A stretch of DNA of 64,000 bases from Bacteroidaceae bacterium (GTDB taxonomy: Bacteria > Bacteroidota > Bacteroidia > Bacteroidales > Bacteroidaceae): assembly GCA_017469525.1 (NCBI GenBank), contig JAFUGG010000045.1, forward strand, positions 44,337-108,336, given 5' to 3'. Positions 59,767 through 64,000 of this stretch are shown here, piece after piece. The first letter of the stretch is position 1. Every line of letters begins with the position of its first letter. A model generated the notes under the pieces. The model ran no database searches. It was given only the letters and a program-made list of their open reading frames with translations, and had not been told where the DNA came from. Position numbers and translations under genes: made by a program.

Positions 59767-60873
59767 TTATTTAATAATGTTCATGCGCACGAGCTTCTGC
59801 TCAGAGTTGATAAGAGCATTGACGTGATAGATGTTCGACGAGGGCTGGTTCGTGTCGCTTCGGCTGATGGTCTCCTGGAGGTTGACTTCTACAGCGAAGC
59901 CAGTGTTGCCGTCGGGCAGTGTCTCTTTGCGAACTTCCATCTTCTGCCCGATGGCGTAGTGAAGTCCGATGACGTCGTTCGCCACCTTCTCCTTTGCATA
60001 TTCGATGATAGCCTCGGCATTGGCGTTCTCTTTGCCGCAGAAGTTCATCATCGTGTCTGGGATGGCAGCTTTGGCAGCTTCGATGTCCTGATTGGCAATG
60101 GCTTTCGTGAAGAAGCTCTCGAGTGTGCCACGAATCATGGCCTTCTCTTCTGGTGTCACCTTCGAGAGGAGCAGGGTGTTCTTCATCTCAGAGGCATCAT
60201 CTGCATAGCGTCCTGAAGGGTGCTTTGCCAGATAGTCCGTGATGGCTTCTTCGTTGCCGATGGCCAAAGCTTCATTCCAATCGATGGAGTCGAGCATGTC
60301 TTCTATGGCGCGTCCGCGAAGGGAATTGGGATGCTTTTGCTGGAAGAGAGAGATGCTCGAACGGTTGATGCCTTTGAGGAGTTGCTTCCAGTCTTCTGCT
60401 TCTGCCTGAAGGACGAGCATCCGCTCGTTGATTTCGTCGAAGTGTTTGCTGTCGGGGTAGTCGATGAGGAACTGCTGGTAGAACTCCGGATTGGTGACGC
60501 CTTCCAGACGCTCGTAGTCTTCCTGTTCCTTTTGTTCCATGCGATGCTGGTTGTAGAAGTAGTAACCTGTGCAAAGCAGGATGAGGCAGATGACTATGGC
60601 AATGATGGCAGGACCTTTGGAGTTGTGTGGCTTTTTCTTCTTTTCAGCAGGTTTTGTCTGAGTCTCAGTTGCTTGAGGACGGGGTTCTTCCTGCGGTACA
60701 ATCGTTTCCAGTTCTGTTCCGCATTCCGGACACTTGTCTTGTGCGTTGAGACAGTAGCTGCCGCAACTTGGACACTGACGGAGGTTCCCCGAGATTCTTG
60801 TGCCGCAATGAGGACAAGTACCAGCCATTGTGGAGACTTGGCCACGGCATTCAGGACATTTGATGATGCTCAT
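59767..60873 (-). CDS. Zinc-ribbon membrane-anchored protein
   Basis: A 368-residue protein. Residues 1-55 hold four CxxC pairs (IKCPECRGQV, GTCPHCGTRI, RQCPSCGSYC, DKCPECGTEL), forming two zinc ribbons on the cytoplasmic side. A Pro/Lys linker leads to one membrane segment (GPAIIAIVICLILLCTGYYFYN, about 87-108). The rest is exported: a helical, TPR-like region with the pattern FLIDYPDSKHFDEINERMLVL and ITDYLAKHPSGRYADDASEM, then a SnoaL/NTF2-like domain (LESFFTKAIANQDIEAAKAAIPDTM). The start at 60873 (MSIIKCPEC) is preferred over a Met five residues earlier. Function unknown. Confidence 0.8.
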   Translation of the reverse strand: MSIIKCPECRGQVSTMAGTCPHCGTRISGNLRQCPSCGSYCLNAQDKCPECGTELETIVPQEEPRPQATETQTKPAEKKKKPHNSKGPAIIAIVICLILLCTGYYFYNQHRMEQKEQEDYERLEGVTNPEFYQQFLIDYPDSKHFDEINERMLVLQAEAEDWKQLLKGINRSSISLFQQKHPNSLRGRAIEDMLDSIDWNEALAIGNEEAITDYLAKHPSGRYADDASEMKNTLLLSKVTPEEKAMIRGTLESFFTKAIANQDIEAAKAAIPDTMMNFCGKENANAEAIIEYAKEKVANDVIGLHYAIGQKMEVRKETLPDGNTGFAVEVNLQETISRSDTNQPSSNIYHVNALINSEQKLVRMNIIK

Positions 60874-60885
60874 GTTAATAAGGCA

Positions 60886-60922
60886 CAAAGGGGCACAGGC
60901 TTTTTATGGCCGTGCCCCTTTG
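60886..60922 (-). terminator. Stem-loop after rplI
   Basis: CAAAGGGGCAC and GTGCCCCTTTG, eleven perfect pairs, 20 bases after the rplI stop. No U-run on the minus strand; the left arm overlaps a -7-like CCCCTTTGTGC before the zinc-ribbon gene, so it could also act as an attenuator. Confidence 0.6.
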
Positions 60923-60942
60923 CATCGCATATGAAAGTGAAT

Positions 60943-61545
60943 TTACTCTTCTGTCTTCTCCTCTTCTGCAGGAGCCTCGGCCTCTTCTACTTCGGGAGCT
61001 TCTTCCTCGACGGGAGCCTCTTCCTCAGCGGGAGTTTCTTCCCTTCTGGCCTTTCTGGGCTTCTTCTCTTCGGGAGCTTCCTCAGCGGGAGTCTCGGGCT
61101 TGTCCATCTCCACTGTTACGGTAAAGGGAACCTGAGCAGCCACTTCCTTGTGGAGCTTAACGACAGCGACATATTCGCCGGCAGTCTTCACGTCCTTGAC
61201 GGCGATGAGCTTGCGGTCGATGTCGAAGCCGAGCTTCTGGAGTTCGTCGGCAATCTGCAGGCTGCCTACGCTGCCATAGATGACGCCTGTGCTGCTTGCC
61301 TTAGCGTTGAAGCTCAGGCTCACTGCATTCAGCTTCTCTGCGAGAGCTTCTGCATCTGCCTTAATCTTAGCGAGCTTGACAGCCTTCTGCTTGAGTTCCT
61401 CAGCGAGGACTTTCTTAGCGCTTTCGCTAGCGATAACGCCCTTGCCCTGGGGAATCAGATAGTTGCGGCCGTAGCCAGCCTTAACGTTCACGATGTCGTT
61501 CTTGTAACCGAGTCCGATTACGTCTTCTTTCAGTATAATTTCCAT
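60943..61545 (-). CDS. rplI: 50S ribosomal protein L9 with acidic C-terminal extension
   Basis: A 200-residue L9. The N-terminal domain MEIILKEDVIGLGYKNDIVNVKAGYGRNYLIPQGKGV is highly conserved; a long helix and the C-terminal domain (SVGSLQIADELQKLGFDIDRKLI... GEYVAVVKLHKEVAAQVPFTV) follow. Typical L9 ends near residue 150; here about 50 residues rich in Glu, Ala and Pro follow (ETPAEEEAPVEEEAPEVEEAEAPAEE). Last gene of rpsF-rpsR-rplI, 16 bases after rpsR, ending before a stem-loop. Confidence 0.96.
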   Translation of the reverse strand: MEIILKEDVIGLGYKNDIVNVKAGYGRNYLIPQGKGVIASESAKKVLAEELKQKAVKLAKIKADAEALAEKLNAVSLSFNAKASSTGVIYGSVGSLQIADELQKLGFDIDRKLIAVKDVKTAGEYVAVVKLHKEVAAQVPFTVTVEMDKPETPAEEAPEEKKPRKARREETPAEEEAPVEEEAPEVEEAEAPAEEEKTEE

Positions 61546-61561
61546 AATCTTCCTCCTTACT

Positions 61562-61831
61562 TTACTTCATCAAATCGGTTACGAAAGGCAGCAGTGCGAG
61601 GTGGCGTGCACGCTTGACGGCCTGAGCCACGCGGCGCTGATACTTGAGGGAAGTGCCTGTGATGCGGCGGGGCAGAATCTTGCCCTGCTCATTGAGGAAC
61701 TTCTTCAGGAACTCGGGGTCTTTGTAGTCAATGTACTTGATGCCGCTCTTCTTGAAACGGCAGTACTTCTTCTTCTTGACGTCGATAGCGGGAGCGTTCA
61801 AGTAGCGGATTTCTGATTGTTGCTGTGCCAT
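61562..61831 (-). CDS. rpsR: 30S ribosomal protein S18
   Basis: An 89-residue S18. Conserved body: [64 protein letters not shown]. It forms a heterodimer with S6 on the platform of the small subunit. Located between rpsF (three bases upstream) and rplI; no ssb or priB gene lies in the operon, unlike in Firmicutes or E. coli. Confidence 0.97.
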   Translation of the reverse strand: MAQQQSEIRYLNAPAIDVKKKKYCRFKKSGIKYIDYKDPEFLKKFLNEQGKILPRRITGTSLKYQRRVAQAVKRARHLALLPFVTDLMK

Positions 61832-61834
61832 GAT

Positions 61835-62179
61835 TTATGCCTCCTGCTTGTTAGATTTAACACTTCTTCTCTTGGCTGCGTACTCGGCTGCGTACTTCTC
61901 CATCTTAACGGTGAGATAGCGGAGCACCTTCTCGTCGCGACGGTACTGGGTCTCGAGAGTCTTGATAGTCTCGGGAGCTGCATTGAACTCAATGAGCTCG
62001 TAGAATCCTGTTGTCTTCTTGTCGATGGGGTAGGCAAGTTTCTTCAGGCCCCAGTTCTCTTCGCTGATGATTTCTGCACCAGCGCCAGTGAGGATACCTT
62101 TGAACTTTTCTACCGTTTCCTTCATCTGTTCATCAGACAAAACGGGAGTCAAAATGAAAACGGTTTCGTATTGGTTCAT
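61835..62179 (-). CDS. rpsF: 30S ribosomal protein S6
   Basis: A 114-residue S6. Signature: [67 protein letters not shown], with the beta-alpha-beta ferredoxin-like fold and a Lys/Arg-rich C-terminus. First gene of rpsF-rpsR-rplI, transcribed from 62225-62233. The leader is only about 40 bases and I do not see the S6:S18 autoregulatory RNA motif. Confidence 0.97.
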   Translation of the reverse strand: MNQYETVFILTPVLSDEQMKETVEKFKGILTGAGAEIISEENWGLKKLAYPIDKKTTGFYELIEFNAAPETIKTLETQYRRDEKVLRYLTVKMEKYAAEYAAKRRSVKSNKQEA

Positions 62180-62224
62180 AATACGTAAATAAGTTAATTA
62201 ATAATGTTTGTGCTTAAAAGCGCG

Positions 62225-62233
62225 GCAAAGGTA
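62225..62233 (-). promoter_or_regulatory. Promoter -7 element of rpsF-rpsR-rplI
   Basis: TACCTTTGC on the minus strand, 46 bases before the rpsF ATG. Confidence 0.75.
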
Positions 62234-62240
62234 CGGCTTT

Positions 62241-62304
62241 TTCCTGTAACTGCCAAACTTTTACAGGAATAATTTTCGCTTAGAGGCTAAAATGTTTGGC
62301 AGTT
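62241..62304. promoter_or_regulatory. Nested inverted repeats between divergent promoters
   Basis: TTCCTGTAA (62241-62249) and TTACAGGAA (62261-62269) are exact complements; so are AACTGCCAAAC (62248-62258) and GTTTGGCAGTT (62294-62304). The two pairs overlap by two bases. They occupy the -33 zones of both promoters, so they are candidate operator sites. Confidence 0.45.
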
Positions 62305-62318
62305 TCGTCAATTGTTTG

Positions 62319-62328
62319 TATCTTTGCA
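62319..62328 (+). promoter_or_regulatory. Promoter of the BASS-family transporter gene
   Basis: TATCTTTGCA with TTTG at 62295-62298, twenty bases upstream and inside the inverted repeat. Confidence 0.75.
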
Positions 62329-62332
62329 GTTG

Positions 62333-62358
62333 AAAGTTGAGAGTTGAAAGTTGAGAAG
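62333..62358. repeat. Oligomer repeat before the BASS transporter start
   Basis: GTTGAAAGTTGAGAGTTGAAAGTTGAGAAG: tandem GTTGA(A/G)A units forming the whole 5' leader and probably the ribosome-binding site. Confidence 0.7.
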
Positions 62359-63303
62359 ATGAAGAATGTCTGTGATTTTATAGCCCGCTGGATGGGTGTG
62401 ATGGTGCTGCTTGTGGCTGGTGTCTCGCTGGCAGTTCCGGCTTCGTTTGTGTGGATTGACACTTTGGTCATCAATCCTATGTTGGGAGTCATCATGTTCG
62501 GGATGGGACTGACGCTCTCGCCTGTTGACTTCAGGATTGTGCTGAGCCGTCCTTGGGACATTCTGACGGGCTGCCTGGCTCAGTTCACCGTGATGCCGCT
62601 CCTGGCTTGGATTTTGGCTTGGGCTTTCTCCCTGCCGAAGGAGTTGGCTCTGGGTGTCATCCTGGTCGGATGTTGCCCGGGCGGAACGGCCTCGAACGTC
62701 ATCACCTATCTGGCTAAGGGCGACTTGGCGCTGTCGGTAGGTATGACGGCTTGTTCCACGCTGCTTGCACCGTTGCTGACGCCGCTTTTGGTGTGGCTGC
62801 TGGCAGGAACGATGGTAGATGTCGATGCTTGGGGGATGTTGCTGAGCATCGTTTATGTCGTTATCGCCCCGATTGCGGTCGGCCTGCTTTGCAGGCGCTT
62901 CCTTCCAGGGCTAACGAAGGCTGTGATGCCTTATCTGCCGGCTTTCTCGTCCGTAGCTATTGCCCTGACGGTGGGGATTGTCGTTTCGCATAATGCCGAA
63001 CGCTTGTGGCTCGGTGGCTTCATGGTGGTGGCAGTAGTGATGATGCACAATCTGCTGGGCCTTTCTCTGGGCTACCTCATCGGACACTTGCTGCATTTGC
63101 CCAAGCCCAAGAACATTGCCCTCGGCATAGAGGTGGGGATGCAGAACTCGGGCCTGGCATCGTCGCTGGCACTCATGCATTTTGCCGCCTATCCTCTTGC
63201 CACGGTCCCCGGAGCCATCTTCAGCGTCTGGCACAACATCAGCGGTGCTCTTGCTGCCCGATTCTTCCAAAGCAGCTCTGGCTCCCAGAAGCGCGGCTCC
63301 TAA
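62359..63303 (+). CDS. Bile acid:sodium symporter (BASS) family transporter
   Basis: A 314-residue inner-membrane protein with nine or ten hydrophobic segments. Family marks: ITPMLGVIMFGMGLTLSPVDFRIVLSRPWDILTG-type N-terminal half, LGVILVGCCPGGTASNVITYLAKGDLALSVGMTACSTLLAPLLTPLL in the core, and IALGIEVGMQNSGLASSLALMHF in the second half. The ECCPGG/GG-x-ASN signature marks the sodium-binding crossover region. Bacterial members carry bile acids, pantoate-type organic acids or metabolite anions; the substrate is not determined. The start at 62359 is used because earlier Met residues lie in the oligomer repeat. It overlaps the convergent DUF4491 gene by four bases at the 3' end. Confidence 0.92.
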   Translation: MKNVCDFIARWMGVMVLLVAGVSLAVPASFVWIDTLVINPMLGVIMFGMGLTLSPVDFRIVLSRPWDILTGCLAQFTVMPLLAWILAWAFSLPKELALGVILVGCCPGGTASNVITYLAKGDLALSVGMTACSTLLAPLLTPLLVWLLAGTMVDVDAWGMLLSIVYVVIAPIAVGLLCRRFLPGLTKAVMPYLPAFSSVAIALTVGIVVSHNAERLWLGGFMVVAVVMMHNLLGLSLGYLIGHLLHLPKPKNIALGIEVGMQNSGLASSLALMHFAAYPLATVPGAIFSVWHNISGALAARFFQSSSGSQKRGS

Positions 63304-63584
63304 CTTCGTTTCGGATTCTTCGGGAACCAGCCTTTCTCCACACGTTCCTTCTGCTTGAAGAGTTCGCCGATGCCCCATAGGGCCGAGGCTCCAAACACGC
63401 CGAGGAACGACGAGAGGTAGATGTTCGGTGTGAACAGGGCCGCCACGATGCAGGCGATGCCCACCACGAGATAGAGAATCCAGGGGCGTGTGCCCCAGTA
63501 GTATTCGGTCTTGATGACGAGCGGGTGCCAGAGGCCTATCGTCAGAAACGTCATCAGGGCGATGGAAATTCCAGTGAAATACAT
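63300..63584 (-). CDS. DUF4491-family small membrane protein
   Basis: A 94-residue protein with three membrane segments (GISIALMTFLTIGLWHPLVI, LYLVVGIACIVAALFT, and YLSSFLGVFGASALWGIGEL). The final Q-x-x-RVEKGWFPKNPKR motif is typical of DUF4491, widespread in Bacteroidales and Clostridia and of unknown role. It is convergent with the transporter gene, with overlapping stop codons. Its promoter (63605-63614) lies about 20 bases upstream. Confidence 0.85.
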   Translation of the reverse strand: MYFTGISIALMTFLTIGLWHPLVIKTEYYWGTRPWILYLVVGIACIVAALFTPNIYLSSFLGVFGASALWGIGELFKQKERVEKGWFPKNPKRS

Positions 63585-64000
63585 GTTGTGTTTGCTTTTT
63601 CGGCTGCAAAATTACGAATAAGCGAGAACAATACAAAGGAAAAACGGATGTTTTTCATTTGTTGTCGAGCGGAAGTGATTTCGACGAAGGTCAATATTAC
63701 GAAATTATCCCTCACGAGCCAAATGATTACCTCAGTTCGGGATAAGTTATCATTGCTGTCCGATAAAGTCAGTCAGGTATCCTAAGCCTGAAGGCTTTCC
63801 CCGGACAGTAATATTTGTGTTATCTGTTTTCGGCTGTAAAGTTACGATTTATTTCTGTTCCCTGCAAGTCTCTTAGGCATTTTGTCTTGAACATTATGTA
63901 TACAGAATACAGAAATACAGTATACAGTTTCTAGGTGAGGGGTACACTACTTGCTGCTGATGGGATTAGTAAAATATAGTATAATATAGTTTATAATATA
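63585..64000. other. Intergenic region at the window end
   Basis: 416 bases without a convincing gene. It contains a duplicated promoter-like block (around 63598 and 63828), a short inverted repeat (CTGTCCG at 63756 and CGGACAG at 63802) and ATACAG-rich repeats at 63897-63929. The open frame over 63525-63785 begins inside the DUF4491 gene and looks spurious. Confidence 0.6.
63605..63614 (-). promoter_or_regulatory. Promoter -7 element of the DUF4491 gene
   Basis: TAATTTTGCA on the minus strand, 21 bases before the ATG. Confidence 0.65.

Noticed and set aside
63525..63785. 86-residue plus-strand frame near the window end
   Set aside because: It begins inside the DUF4491 gene on the other strand and has no motif or ribosome site.

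Overview
The window looks like a chromosomal segment of a Bacteroidales bacterium, most likely Prevotella-like. The evidence is the Bacteroidota promoter motif TAnnTTTGCA in front of most transcription units, a complete SprA/Sov type IX secretion (T9SS) translocon gene next to ruvA, families typical of the order (DUF4491, DUF4831, GLUG-repeat surface protein, CotH/lamin-tail protein, AICAR transformylase without IMP cyclohydrolase), and many secreted glycan hydrolases. No ribosomal RNA, prophage, CRISPR array or complete insertion sequence is visible. One REP-associated tyrosine transposase (RAYT) with its palindromes is present.

Layout. 1-7.2 kb (minus strand mostly): truncated lipoprotein, AlkD-like repair protein, PIF1/RecD-like helicase, small membrane protein, superoxide dismutase; a plus-strand membrane protein/winged-helix pair; then pdxT-pdxS for pyridoxal phosphate. 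7.5-11.8 kb (plus): a SpoIIE phosphatase with its own anti-sigma-type kinase domain, a STAS protein and an SLC13/TrkA-C transporter, read as a partner-switching module joined to a transporter. 11.9-18.9 kb (minus): a five-gene run of glycogen debranching enzyme, glycosyltransferase, GH57 enzyme, ThiD-like/AraC fusion and acyltransferase. 19.5-24.1 kb (plus): Crp/Fnr regulator, GH84, RAYT, secreted esterase. 24.6-25.2 kb: five tRNA genes (Val, Arg, Tyr, Gly, Asp). 25.4-29.5 kb: convergent GH51 and GH106-like enzymes. 29.7-37.6 kb: sprA; then ruvA and cysQ. 39.6-41.6 kb: a Na/Pi cotransporter with PhoU and a C-terminal OmpR-type DNA-binding domain. 41.7-48.6 kb: GH20, GH30 and a CotH protein. 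48.8-53.9 kb: pheT, yebC, dnaB. 54.0-62.2 kb (minus): GLUG surface protein with a coupled 51-residue ORF, DUF4831 protein, 68-residue basic protein, AICAR transformylase, zinc-ribbon membrane protein, rplI-rpsR-rpsF. The end holds a BASS-family transporter convergent with a DUF4491 gene.

What stands out is non-coding. Eight intergenic stretches carry tandem repeats with the same 22-bp period but different unit sequences; seven lie 3' of a gene, and four share the core GTATTCTTTGG (or a close form of it), read in the same sense as the upstream gene. A second layer of GC-rich palindromic elements has entered reading frames (sodB, pdxT, the ThiD/AraC gene, sprA) without breaking them. A third layer, short AT-rich oligomer repeats, sits at gene junctions and supplies coding sequence, including most of one signal peptide. 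Two protein architectures also merit attention: the transporter-PhoU-winged-helix fusion, and a ThiD-like domain that has lost its GTGC catalytic motif and is fused to an AraC domain.
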